Below, one piece after another: positions 12,201-32,618 of a stretch of 64,000 nucleotides of DNA. The DNA comes from Antedon mediterranea (lineage: Eukaryota; Echinodermata; Crinoidea; Comatulida; Antedonidae): NCBI RefSeq assembly GCF_964355755.1, contig NC_092675.1, positions 4,374,312-4,438,311 of the forward strand, read 5' to 3'. The notes below the pieces were generated by a model. The model was not told the DNA's origin. It saw nothing but the letters and a program-made list of their open reading frames with translations, and made no database searches. The translations under genes were made by a program, and so were the position numbers. The first letter of the stretch is position 1; the number at the start of each line of letters is the position of its first letter.

Positions 12201-15200
12201 GCACGTAAGTCACATTGCGCAACTCTGACGTCATTCAAAATAGGAGGTGCACAACTTCACGTAAATGCCCATATGTTGACAAAGTTATGAAATGTTATGT
12301 TTACAAGTTTTTGAGATACGCGAGACACAAAAATGGAGGAGAAAGAAAGAAGAATAATACTAGACATGAAACTCGTCACTTTGACGAGTTAGTTATCCGC
12401 ACCACGATAAACGCCACGTGCACGTCTTACGTTGGAATATTGCACACAGATAAAGATTATGGCATTATGACAAGAACTGAAGAATATGATATGCTGTTTG
12501 TTAGTGCTGAATTCTGTCAATTTCGTGTCATATAGTATATACATGCAAACAGTATAATCTGTATACATATTACATACAGTGTAGAATAGGTGAAATTACG
12601 GGACCCGCCATTTATTCCAATTTTTAACATGGCGACGGTATCAAAATGAAACACTTAGATAGCACTTTCAGAAGGAAATTATCTCAGGAACAACATATTA
12701 ACGTGTAGAAGAAATTTGAATACGTAAAATATTGATGCGCACCCTTTTAAATGTGATGAACTATTACGCAAAATATGAAAATACGACTTTTTTTATTCAA
12801 CTGGCCATATGATGACGTCACAACATCCGATTGGCAAAATGTTTACATGAATTCGTATCTACAATCCAATAGCTTCCATAAAACGTTTTAATCGTGATTA
12901 TCACATTTTATTCTTACGAGCTATTACAGATTAAAATTTACTGTAAAGATGAAATTAATGACCCACGTAATTAAAATTTTTAGGCATGATGACGTCATAA
13001 AAATTAAAATATTTTTATCTCATGCTAAAGAAAGTTGATTGACCTACACAATGTATAAATGTAGGAGAAAAAGGAATACAGATAAGCGTGATGCGCTCCA
13101 TTGAATGTGATGAGCAATAACGAAAGAGACAAAAATCCTATATTTTACATTCGTGTGGCCATACGATGACGTCACAATGTTTTTTTAGCCTTATCGATGC
13201 ATGATCCGATATCTGCAACTCATCAACTTCTAGATTTTGTAATAAAAATAAACGGTTCACGGTTTACTTTAGAAACTATGACTGTTTAAAAAAAGACATA
13301 ATTTTGACGATTTTTTAAGCTTTTTCATAAAAAACGCGCATGAAATGTTTAATTCAACGTGTTCGTATGGCGTTATTTAAATTGGAAAAGGTCTAAATTG
13401 TTTTCAAAATTACTAGGAAAGGCTTGAAAAATATGATTCAAGAGAAAAAAATATGTTTTTAACGCTACGTGCGCACCGCGTGCGTAAAAAATTGCGCGCC
13501 CGTGGGAATTTTTGACATGCTCAAAATGACAAGAAACGCATAAAAAGTTGATTAGAAATTAATTTTGCGCATTTTGAAATTTTAAATGCGCGTGCGCGCG
13601 TAACTTCTTGTGAAACATGCCATTTTTAATCCGTAGAAAGTTTGCCCCTGATATGACTTAAATTTTGTCAAAGTGTCAATACTAAATGACTTTTAGTTTT
13701 TAATCTATGATCAATCATTGAAATTCATAAAATTGCGCGTAAGTTACGTTGCGCAACTATGACGTCATTCAAAAATAGGAGGTGCACAACTTCACGTAAA
13801 TGCCCATATGTTGTCAAAGTTATGAAATGTTATGTTTACACATTTTAGAGAAACGCGATCCACAAAAAGGAAGGATGGAAAGAAGAATAATACAGAAAAA
13901 AACTGTTGATCTCATACAATAACAAGGAGTTATCCGCTTGGTATACCAAGCGGATAACTAACAATACACTAATAGAAACAGTTTCAGGGATCAACATTAA
14001 AGTAGAAAGATAACAACTCCTAAAAGCCAATTGTATCCTGCATTCCATTTTGATTAGTATTCGTAGAAACAATATGAATGTTTTAATGATATACTGCAAA
14101 GTACTATATTTTGCACATTTTGGAAATATCAATTTGTTTAAAAAGCATATCCTGAGAAAGAAATTACACAGTTAGCACAAAAATTTAAATTAACACAAAT
14201 AACATGGTCAACAAATACAATTACTGCAAGATGCATACAGTGCTACAATAGTTTAATTCCTCATTACTTACATTGACACTGGATGGAATATGACATGCAC
14301 ACAAACCAGGGGAAAAAAAACTTATCCAAGCCAATGTGTTTGTCATGGTAAAATTATTGTGTAGCCATTTTGAATTTACGTTACAGGCGATTATTGGAGA
14401 TACTGAATCGTATTCAATGTAGTTTACCTGGTTTTGCTTTGCTTGTCATCACCAGAAATGGCTTTTTTGTCTCTACTGTATACATACCCTCACCAAATGA
14501 TTGCGTCTCTTTCGAACAAACAGGCCTTTTTTTTTATTGAGATCCACTCTTTACTCTGTTCACTTTTGATTTTGATTATTAAGTGTATTCATGGTTTTAT
14601 GATACATTTGTTAATTTGTGCTGCTTGCCTTCACCTATTTATTAGTTTTTTCCCTCTAATGTGTATTGAAAAAATAATCTGATATGTTAGTGAATGTGGT
14701 TTCTTTTGGTTCTTACAGATTTTACAATAAAGATTCTTCATTTGTGCATGGTGGAGTTGATGCTCATGGCAACCCTGAGGAAGCAGTCATTGGGCAGGTC
14801 TGTATCTGTAGACTAATAAACAAACCAGTCTGAGGAATAGGCTGTTGTAGGCATATAAGTATAAGCTCATCAATGTTTATTAGAACTTAAAGGACAACTT
14901 TACCGAGACCACGTATTTAGGATGTACATATGATTTCAGAACAATTGTGAGATTTATGTAATTATAGTAAATCTCGCAATTGTTCTGAAAATCATATGTA
15001 CATCCCTCAATACGTTATCAAAATATGGTTCTCTGTAAAGTTGTCCATTAATTTTGTATTATACCTATGCTTGGATGGATGTTTCTTCACAATTTTAACT
15101 GATGTAAATATTTTTTTTCCATAGGCCATTCGTGAGAAAATAGAGCAGCTGGATTTTAGGGATTGCCACACCAAAATAAAACAGGTGGACAGCCATGCTA

Positions 15201-18200
15201 CTGTCGGTGATGGGGTTGTGGTTCAAGTAAGTGTATTGATTGCCCTTCAGGGACACTTTTAGTATACAAATAACGCACTAGTTGGAGGCGAGGCCTAGAC
15301 CTACCGAGGCAAGTACCACTCTGCTCGCGACCAAATCACTGCCTAGTCTAGCACTAGAAAAACAGTCGTGTACCAGAAACAATAAGATTATACAAGTGGT
15401 TTGTGTTTGTTTTTAAATGGGGCTGTGACACAGACGACTGGTTTGTACTTGTAAATTGTGCAGTGCCTAGCGTACAAATTTACATGCAGAGTGTTATGCT
15501 TTTTTTGCATGATAGTGAAAAAATAAAGAGCGCACACATGACTCATTTCAGCGCATCTGATTGGCTACATCCTTGAACCCATGTTAAAATGGATTATAAT
15601 AAACCAGTCATTTTCCTGATAACTATTTTTCTCAAACTCGGTAGTCATGTACTTGAATTTGACATGTTTTTATCCACAGGTTAGTGGAGAACTCTCTAAC
15701 AATGCTAAGCCGATGCGTCGCTTCATGCAGACATTTGTGCTAGCACCTCAAACCAAGAAAAACTACTTTGTCCGCAATGACATTTTCCGTTACCAAGATG
15801 AGGTATTCAATGATTCTGAAGACTCGGAGACAGAGAATGTTGAAGAGGTTCCTGCAAGTGAGTATTGTGCAAGAAATGAGCTAACAGTAGTTTTACTATT
15901 ATATATAGAATTAAGAATGCTCTTCCTATAGCCTGGCAGTAAGGGGCATAAGCCATCATAAGTAAACTTAAGCTATCCTGTAAGCTCTAAAAAATGTAAA
16001 TTTCATTGACTAGTAGTAGTAAACTATAGGCACTAGTTATCTTTTTAGTAAAGCTGATCATCGGGCCTTCTACAATACAAAACATGTACAGTACAAAAAT
16101 ACACTAGTAAAAATGGCACTAGTTCAGGGCTCGCAGAATCCTAAAATATTTGGTTGCCCTTCGGGCAAGTAGGTTTTAGATTTTGGTTGCCCTCATCATT
16201 TTTTACTTGCCCACTATTTTAACTTAATTTTAACGTTTTATACCGCGACTGCACCGCGAAAAAACGTCGGTGAAAAACGCCTATGCTTAATACACTGTGG
16301 TGTTTTTTTCGATGGATTTTAAGTAGTGAAAACAATTTTTCAAATTTTTTCAATTACACAGTGATGTAGGCCAATCTTTTAAGAACATTTTACAGTAATT
16401 TATTTTCTCATACGATCCTCCGTGCAAGAGTTGCGATTGTTTAATTAACATGGTGTCCTGAAATCCCTTTGAAAACGCTATGTTATTTCTGTTGGTTACG
16501 CTTCGTTGCACGGCATTGTTTGTCATCGATCGAAGATGTGTTCCGTTTCGTGAATGAACACGTGGGTTTACTTTGGGAGCAAAAACGTTTTGCTTTTATT
16601 GTGCAATGAAATTCCGAAATCAAGCTATTTTGCGATATTTAAAATGTAGTGGCCTAGACATGGCACCACAATTATTTAATAGATATATCTAAAATATTGC
16701 CTATAGAAATGTAGGCCTAGGCCTAAAAGTTTAAACAAAGTACTTATGAAGGTGATGAGCTAGTTGAAATCATAGAGAAGAAAAAAACAAACAAACATCA
16801 ACTGACGTCCGTCTACGTGACGTGTAACAATACGCATGCGTATAGCAAAAAACCTCACAGCAGCTGCCGTACGTAGAGCACATGGGTACGGTGTGTGGAG
16901 AGTGCGGGCTTGTGGAAGTTTACTTGTTGTTTCAGTAGAAGCTCGCACAGGTTGGATAAAAACAACCATCTGCTCGCACAAGTTGGTGATTGAAAACAAC
17001 ACAAGGGAACTGTGCCGAATTGTGGTGAAAACCACGTGCTCCGCCAAGCTGGAGTTTTTGAAAGTTCAACTCTCGGCGATACCCGAAGAAGTGTATTATT
17101 TTCAATGTTGATAATAAAAAATATACTGACGTAACTATTTAAGTATTCAATGTATTTATTAAATAAATTATTAGGCCTATTAAATTTATATTCTGTAATA
17201 TTTATAAAAAAAAAATGGTAGGCCTACTAGTACTTGCCTGTGTTAAAAACATCGGCCGCCGAATCCAACTCCCGGTGCCTATTTGGCACAGACAATTAGA
17301 ATTACGTATCTATTATAATTTAATAATATACTGTATTTTCAATACAACTGTACATTTGAACAATAATTACAGTAATTCAGCAAATTATTTATTACACACA
17401 AAATACATAACATGAATGTAATTAAACATAGGCCTAATCTACTATCTAGGCTGTCGCTGTAGGTCACATAATTAATACTAAGTAGTAGATTCAGATTTTA
17501 TTACCACCTTAAAATGATGTCGATATAATTGAGAAAAACAAAATCATACTAGCCCCTATTTTATTTGGTTTATAGTATAACTAGGGAGTTGTTAATTAGA
17601 AACTCCCTGGTATAACTTCAAATAAGTTAAAAGCCGAGAGTTCAACGCTTCCTATTTCGCGATCAATGGATGCCGCAAGAGACCGCGTGCTATATGACAG
17701 ACCTGGAAACTCTATACGGTACGCAACGACTTGATACGCCCGACCGCATAGAAACACATGTTTTGGCTCCTGGAGATAACGTTCCATACCACCGAATTCC
17801 GATCCATACATTTACTTAACAAACACTACACTGGTCTCGACGTCAAGAGAATTCGTTCGTGCGCGACTATTATTTTCATTGTTACATTATTTCACAACCC
17901 CTGTAAAACATCGTGGACATTTTCGGTGATTTTAAGAGGTTGCCCGTCGGAACATGACATGTTAAATTTTAGTTGCCCGACGTATTTATTTGGTTGCCGC
18001 GGGACGTCGGCAAGCGATTCTGCGAGCCCTGTAGTTAATACAACCTACATTACACCTTAGTAGCCAATTCTTTGGCTAGAAATTAATAGAAATCGAGCTA
18101 AATTGAAAATTTCTTTTTTAAAACTTAATTCTTTTTATTTACCCAGCATCGGAAGAAGAGACCGAGGATGCTGGCATGGCCCAGACCGCCGGGACTGTCC

Positions 18201-20935
18201 CTGAACCCATTCAGGATCCAGTGGTTACATCTTATTATGAACCACAACCAACGGTCAGGTATGTCTTAATCCAGTGTTCATTGAATTTTATTTTATTCAA
18301 TCGAAACCAACAGCGATAATTACCGCCATTAACAGTTTTGATACAAACAAAGCCAGGACTGTTTAAAGCACCTTGATTGGTCCTAACATTGATCAAGGGC
18401 TTCTCTCGTCCAGTGCCTACCTTGACCAGATTAAAGGCATGGGCCAATATGTCTGAGGCAGATACTAGATGCAGAGGCTGACATAAGAGTCAGCAATGCT
18501 GATTTCAAACAAAAGGGTCGGTAATTAACAGAGCATGATGATTTGAACAGCCTCATAGACCTAGGACACAAACACAGTCTTGGTGGGTGTTAATGAGAAG
18601 TTTCTAGGTCAGCAAACTTCAAATGAATAACTAAAGACACCAAATCAAAACCTTAACATAGGCATACAAGGATTGTTGATGTGTTAAATGGCCACTGATG
18701 GTTGCTTATTCAATAACTTATTAAATCCTATTATGTGCATGTTGCATATATAGTACAGATTACAATTTTTGTTTTGGTTAGTACAAAATATTTACCAGTA
18801 CTAATTTATTTTGTTTAGCAATGGGATTCCCCATATTGATAATTCTGATGTTACAGTAACAAAAGCAGAGGAAGAGGAAGTAGCCAGTGAACCATCCAGT
18901 TCTGGTGACCAGCCTCAAATCCAAGAGCCAGTGGCTGAGAACCATGTCCCTGAACCTGAAGATGAGCAGCCACTCGAGGAGAAGGTTGTAGAGACTGGAA
19001 CAAGAGCTCCGGTCTCGTGGGCTGAACGTGCCCGTGGTGGTGCCCCACCTGTGCACAACATTTCAGTCGTCAATCCAGTGCCTGCTAAATACCCTTCGGT
19101 AAATTCTAATTTATTTTTCTTGTACACATTTAAAAGCTACTTAATTTAACAGTTCAGTTCAGTCTCCTAACCCCTAATAGGGTTGACACCACTGCTGACT
19201 TTTGGACAACCTTCTTCATTGGTCTCTGTAGCTCGTTGTGAGTCAACAAAGGTCAAACCTGTCCATTCCTTGATGTTGTCTTCCCACCTCTTTCTCTGTG
19301 TGCCTCTCTTCCTCCCTCCTGGTACAGTACCTTGTAGGATGGTCTTGCCCAGCTCACTGGATCTTGTCTTGTCACTTGTCTGTTACAGTTACAGAATGAA
19401 AACTGGTGGCATATGTGTAAACAACTTGCTCTATAGATAGAACAAGTCTACAGCTACAGTTACCTGTGCACTTGTTCTAGAAAAACAAGTCTATAGGTAC
19501 AGTTACCTGTGCACTTGTTCTAGAAACAAGTCTACAGCTAGTTACCTGTGAACTTGGTCTAGAAAACAAGCTACAGTTACCTGTGCAATTGGTTCCTGCA
19601 TGTATGTTTGTTGGATTGCTCACTCCAATCATCAGTCTATTTTCTGCCCTTCAAAGTTTGTGCCCACGCCTGTGCCATATGCTGTTAATTCTGATGATTT
19701 TACAACCTTTTGTGTAATTAAGTGTATTTTATAAGTTAGTATGTATTTTATTTGTTGATAGCATAACCAACAGGCCTCGGCTCCAGCAAAACCAGAAGGT
19801 GGCCAGTCCTCAAGAAATGATCCGCTACCCCAGAGAGAGGTTCGTTCTAAAGATCGTGGCAGCCGTGGAAATGCCAGACGTTTCCCAGACAATCTACAAC
19901 TATTTGTGGGAAATCTGCCTCTTGATGTCGAGGAAGAAGAATTGAAGAGTTTCTTCAGCTGTAAGTGACGAAAAATCACTTCTACAAAATCACTTAACTA
20001 CAAAAGCACTAAAATGAATTCATTACAACATATAGGGTCATCTAGCTACATGCACCAATTTCATTAAAAAACATTTTGAATATATGAAACATTTAAGACA
20101 AAATAAAACCATTACAATTCTTGTTTGAAGGTTTTCATGTCGAAATCAAATTGATATAAAGTTTGCGGTACACCACGTATATTAGTGAATGAACATTCTC
20201 ACTTCTGAAGACAATCAAAGCATATTGATCGAAACGTCGAGAAACCCAACAGTTCTTTTCAGAACTATGGTGTACCGCAAACTTTATATCAAAATTACAA
20301 TTCTTATTGTATGCATAAGCAAAATCTAATTCTAAAATCAATGCTTATTATAAACATTAAATTTGCATTAGTATAATGGATTTATGTTTAATTTTGTGGC
20401 GAAATGTGAATGATTGACTATATTGAAACAATACATTATTTTGCAATAGCTTATGGTGTGGTGCTGGAGACGAGAATAAGTAAGAACACAATGGGAAGGA
20501 TACCTTACTTTGGATTTGTAGTCTTTGAGAACACACAGCCTGTACAAGATTTGTTGAAAATGGCCAAGCAGCAGGTACCTCCTATTTTGATTTTATTTGA
20601 TTTTGATTTTTGACGTATTTTGATTTAAAACGTTTCTCAATAATGGTTTCTTTTATCTCTTCACTTTTAACTTTACTTCAAAAACAATTCATCCTAAAAT
20701 TTGTAATTTGTTGAGTTTAATTTTGAATCTATTTTAGGAGCAAATCCTGTTCCGAGGAACTCATCGACTTAATGTTGAAGAAAAGAAGCCGAGAGGATCA
20801 GATTCACGCCCTCGTGGACGTGGTGGTAACGAACCTCGCTTTGGTGGACCTCCAAGAGGAGGCGCATCCGGTCGTGGTGGAGGCCGAGGAAGTGGCTCTG
20901 GAAAAAGTGGCCGCGGTTTCAATCCACAACGTTAG
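9253..20935 (+). CDS. G3BP: G3BP, stress-granule RNA-binding scaffold
   Basis: G3BP nucleates stress granules and binds RNA and FGDF-motif partners. Nine coding exons: 9253-9371, 14719-14797, 15125-15226, 15680-15857, 18147-18258, 18819-19098, 19762-19960, 20450-20574, 20738-20935; all joins keep frame, giving 463 aa (human G3BP1: 466). The NTF2-like domain spans about 17-147 ([17 protein letters not shown], then [11 protein letters not shown]); F23 and F41 match the aromatic pocket residues F15 and F33 of human G3BP1. An acidic Pro-rich middle follows, then SWAERARGG, an RRM at about 334-405 (RNP2 LFVGNL, RNP1 YFGFVVF) and a C-terminal RGG-rich tail from about 414. The first ATG (MVMADNPSP) is chosen by similarity to MVMEKPSP. 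An acceptor ending at 9233 implies an untranslated upstream exon. Confidence 0.95.
10564..13893. repeat. Two-unit tandem array (1.8 + 1.5 kb) in G3BP intron 1
   Basis: Unit 1 (10564-12358) and unit 2 (12359-13893) both begin ACTAGACATGAAACTCGTCA, which opens the hairpin AACTCGTCA-CTT-TGACGAGTT, and both end near AGAAGAATAATAC. Unit 1 carries a further internal duplication of about 293 bp (from about 11758 and about 12051), present once in unit 2. There is no long reading frame. Alternating GCGCGTGCGCGCG tracts and several TGACGTCA octamers recur. Confidence 0.8.
13929..13958. repeat. Perfect 30-bp palindrome at the array's right end
   Basis: GTTATCCGCTTGGTA followed directly by its complement. 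GTTATCCGC also occurs just inside each unit head, so this looks like a terminal structure of the tandem element. Confidence 0.7.
14887..15051. mobile_element. TTAA-flanked MITE, near-complete palindrome
   Basis: TTAA lies at both ends, with termini AGGACAACTTTAC and GTAAAGTTGTCCA. Long inner arms (ATGTACATATGATTTCAGAA and its near complement) make most of the element fold back on itself. TTAA targets are typical of piggyBac-type movers. In G3BP intron 2. Confidence 0.75.
16125..18031. mobile_element. 1.9-kb non-autonomous element, CAGGGCTCGCAGAATC TIRs, 5-bp target duplication
   Basis: The first 16 bases CAGGGCTCGCAGAATC recur inverted at the right end, and TAGTT flanks both sides (16120-16124, 18032-18036). 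Subterminal GTTGCC/GGGCAAC motifs are also mirrored. Open frames of at most about 100 codons show no transposase features. The ends and the 5-bp duplication suggest a hAT-like group. It fills most of G3BP intron 4 and itself hosts a palindromic mini-element at 17582. Confidence 0.8.
17582..17609. mobile_element. 28-bp palindromic mini-element with 7-bp target duplication, nested
   Basis: TAGGGAGTTGTTAATTAG continuing to AAACTCCCTG is a near-perfect palindrome, flanked on both sides by GTATAAC (17575-17581, 17610-17616). Same family as 4706-4738. Confidence 0.7.
19156..19380 (-). pseudogene. LINE ORF2 C-terminal fragment
   Basis: The minus strand reads [15 protein letters not shown], then [29 protein letters not shown] and a degenerate end. 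Short [14 protein letters not shown]-like blocks followed by RA.. are typical of the extreme C-terminus of non-LTR retrotransposon reverse-transcriptase proteins. No start, no catalytic domain; a dead fragment in G3BP intron 6. Confidence 0.6.
19441..19595. repeat. Minisatellite, about 42-bp unit, 3.5 copies
   Basis: Units contain AACAAGTCTACAGCTACAG, TTACCTGTGCACTTG and TTCTAGAAA with small differences. In G3BP intron 6. Confidence 0.7.
20151..20292. mobile_element. 142-bp element with 25-bp TIRs
   Basis: The ends are TTGATATAAAGTTTGCGGTA(CACCA) and its complement. ATTACAATTCTT occurs outside on both sides (20111-20122, 20295-20306), which may be a longer target duplication. The inside holds CTGAAGACAATCAAAG and GATCGAAACGTCG, discussed as a hammerhead-like motif. 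In G3BP intron 7. Confidence 0.65.
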
Positions 20936-22935
20936 TCTAATATGAATGAGGTGCTTGGTAGCCTATGTCACAAAGCATGGAAAACTAAAAAATAAAATCA
21001 AATAAATTAAATGACATTAATCAAACTCTTTAAAAAAAAACCGCACTCACGTGTTTTTTTTACAATGAAGAAAAGAAAAAAACTAATAAAATCATCAGGG
21101 CAGTGTGTGCACTTGCATAGAGGGAGCTTCGCAGTCATTGGTAACAGCTATTTTTCAGAAATTACTTGTTAATGTCACATAACGTTGTCGTTGGTTGCCA
21201 AGATGCGAATTCTTGCAACAAATCTGGTATTAGAGCAATTCCTGAGAATGTTGTTGTTTACTTTCTTTATTTGTTAGCCTTATTATTGACCTGTATTGGT
21301 TAATGTGTCGCTGTGGTTTCTGTCAATTTGCTACAAATATAAAATTAGAGATAAGTTAAGTTTATGGGTGGTAGAAATGCTATCAGTAATAAGTAAGTCT
21401 GCAACTATTGTACATAGTACAACTTTGTGTTTGCTTAACAGATCAAAAAGGGAAAACACCTAATAAATCCCTATTTATAGTACTTGAGCCTAATACTCTA
21501 TGTAATACCAGTAATGATTTACAAATTCTGACCCTATTAACAAGCTCATTAACAAAATGGTAATTTATGAAATAACAGTGATGGAGAATGCATTAAAAAT
21601 GTAGTTAATATATTAATGCAAGTTTGAAACTGACTCTTAATATATGGAACTTTTTGTGAATAATATGGAGATATCTATGGCTAGTTATTATTAGCATATG
21701 ATTAACGCTGGTTATTAACCATAGAAAACCATGTAAAAAATATGGCTATGACTATGTAATTTTTATACCCTTAATATGGCAATGTATCTTAATTCTAGTC
21801 CTTTGCCACTGTGAGGTCACGGGCTATATATTATACCAGTAAATGAATTAAAACAGATACAATGGCCATACAACTTTTTGTTTAATAGAAAATTCTTATT
21901 AATGTTTTTCGTTATAACTTTACCACTGGTGAAATAATGTTTGGGAAAAATCAAATATTTATTTCTACTGAAATACTTTAGTTACTTTTTTTATTATGTC
22001 AATTTTACCAGTTTGTAAAGATATACAATCATCATGTCAAAGGTCAGGAAGTTGTCCCACATCCAATAAAATAAAAAATAGAACATTTGTTTGGACTAGT
22101 TGTTGACTGTTCAGTACATAGATTACGCTTTATATATTATTGGGGCAATAATTTGTATACTTCTGGATTAAATAATGTTTTTTTGTGTGTGTATTACTTA
22201 AATATCTACATGTTCCACTTAAAAGTTGGACCAACTGGGATAACAATCAATTTCTTTTCAACGCTTAATTTTTCAAGTGAAAATTAATATTAATTTCAGC
22301 ATGAGCGTTTGCGCAAAAGGTTTAGCAGTTAAATAAATAGAACAATTTTTGTTTATGGTTTTTATAATAATATAGAAATATGGGCTCTTTTAACTGCCTT
22401 ATTCACTGTGTTTTATTGTGAAATACTGTAAGCTAGCCAAGCTAGGCTTCTATGAAATGCTATACTGTTAATCCTATGTCATTCACACAATGTGGGAATA
22501 ACGGTACGGTTGCGAGATATTTATTTTGTGAAATTCCCATCATATTTAGTATATCGTTAATTGTTTATTGATCACACATGTATTCTGTAACAGTAATAAC
22601 ATTGCTACAAACTCATCTAAAAAATAGCAGAAAACACTTTATGTATGTAATATATTATGTTCCCAAGATGTGGCTGTTGTAGGCGAGAGTGTTGCCATAA
22701 ATACCCTTGTTGTAGCGGGTGACTGCCTCTGTATTATTTTGGTTTTTTTGTCACAATGTGGAAAGTAAAATGTTTTAATAGTAACTTCTAAATTCTGTCC
22801 TCCATTTTGTTTTTTTCATTGTTATAATTTAGTTGATATTATTGATGGACTCGCTAGTCGAATGTCGTCACAACTGAAACTATAATTTGAAGACGTGAAA
22901 TTAATATAAAATAAATGAATTTGGTATTTCTACTG
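20936..22935 (+). other. Probable G3BP 3' UTR with candidate poly(A) signals
   Basis: No coding exon is visible after the G3BP stop. AATAAA occurs early (20991-20996) and again at 22910-22915, about 330 bases before the KRI1 start. A UTR of up to 2 kb is plausible but the true end cannot be read from sequence. Confidence 0.35.
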
Positions 22936-23243
22936 AAAGATTCTCGGCTTTATGAATATTTATGAAGTTTTTCTACTTTTGTTTATTGTGCTTAGTAATA
23001 GTATTTCCTTCTTTTTTTTAACTGTTTTTTTCCAGCAGTAGTAGATCCCAAAACCCTTTGGTCGCAATTGGAACGTATTCTATTCTAAGGATTTCAAATT
23101 TGACAATACCTGAATAAATTGTATGTACATCCTCACTATTTTGATTGTTCTCCTAGCTTAAACTGATTAGCCCCCTCTATTGGGTTGTTTTGATGGTTGG
23201 TTAAAAAAGTTAACACATGGTGGAATTGAAAACGTGATTGGTG

Positions 23244-31579
<8,336 letters not shown>

Positions 31580-31623
31580 TTTGCAAGATTAGCGAGTAAA
31601 CCGAACCGGCCTAATTTTATTTT

Positions 31624-31801
31624 ACATGAAATTATTGAAAATATAATTGATTCCTTATAAAGAACCAGCTTAGACTAATGTCAACCATTTTTGCATACCA
31701 ATCTGGTACATGAAATTATTGAAAATATTATTGATTCCTTATAAAGAACCAGCTTAGACTAATGTCAACCATTTTTGCATACCAATCTGGTACATGAAAT
31801 T
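31624..31801 (+). repeat. 84-bp tandem duplication in the KRI1 3' UTR
   Basis: Copies 31624-31707 and 31708-31791 start ACATGAAATTATTGAAAATA and differ at about one base; a third partial copy begins at 31792. An AATAAA at 31864-31869 follows and may be the KRI1 poly(A) signal. Confidence 0.8.
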
Positions 31802-31869
31802 AAACTCTGAAAATGATAGTTTCTGTATAGTATTATTAAACATAAGGTTTAATATTTTATATTAATAAA

Positions 31870-32618
31870 ATGATTAAATGTATTATTTTAAATGTGTCTA
31901 CATCCTTTCAGTTGCACAGAGTAATTTTAAAATTAAATTCAATATTTAATCTAAAGGTGTATACAGTATTTATTATTTATTTTTACAACAAAATGGTCAA
32001 GAATCTTAATGAATCAGAAACGATCTCCTATTGTAGGCTAATATTTATTTAATAGTAAATGCTTGACTTAACGATACGTTGTGTATCTACGGTACTAAGA
32101 ATGCAGTTAAGTACCTGCGTGTGAATCTATTTTGGTCACTTGATCTTGGTTGCTCTGGGAGATGCTCTCAATCCGGGTTCTAAACATGGCTACCAAATAC
32201 CTGTGTGCGAATCGTCGGGGCAGTGAAGAATAACATTACAAGAGAAACGCCTGTTCTAAGTTCATTTTTATTGTAAAGAAAGCTCAAAAGAACTTGAACA
32301 TTTGTGAACAACTAAATTAATATCTTATCTACCATTGAACAAGCTTTATCATGGTCTTAAAACAATTTGGTACGATTTTAACGCGATGGAAGGAACGCTA
32401 GTTAGGCCAGTCAGCTAGTCAGTCACTAGTCGACCGTGCCCGCAGAGAGTAAGCCGGCTGCTCGCTGGATTGCTAATTTGCTTGGATAACCTGCGGTTTG
32501 TTTTGGTTAACGATGGTAGGGAGTGACATACAATGTGTCTCCTCCCATCTTATGATCAGTGCCTGATAGGCTTTATATTTTAAGTAGGCCTACACCGAAC
32601 TTATATTAATTAAACAGT
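31870..32618. other. KRI1-ZFAND4 intergenic region
   Basis: No exon recognised. It must hold the ZFAND4 promoter and 5' UTR. A short frame starting AACATGGCTACC (32186-32191) encodes only about 15 codons and could be a uORF. TAAACAG/T just before the ZFAND4 ATG could be an acceptor. Confidence 0.4.

Noticed and set aside
12215-12535. 106-codon frame in the intronic tandem array
   Set aside because: It spans the junction of two non-coding units, and the equivalent frame is not preserved in the other copy.
16760-17111. Overlapping frames of about 90 codons on both strands inside the CAGGGC element
   Set aside because: No transposase motifs; the frames arise in a locally GC-richer patch.
18778-19127. 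Three antisense frames opposite G3BP exon 6
   Set aside because: Shadows of the codon-biased, Glu/Pro-rich sense exon.
32185-32235. Coding start AACATGGCTACC upstream of ZFAND4
   Set aside because: Stops after about 15 codons with no suitable donor; at most a uORF.
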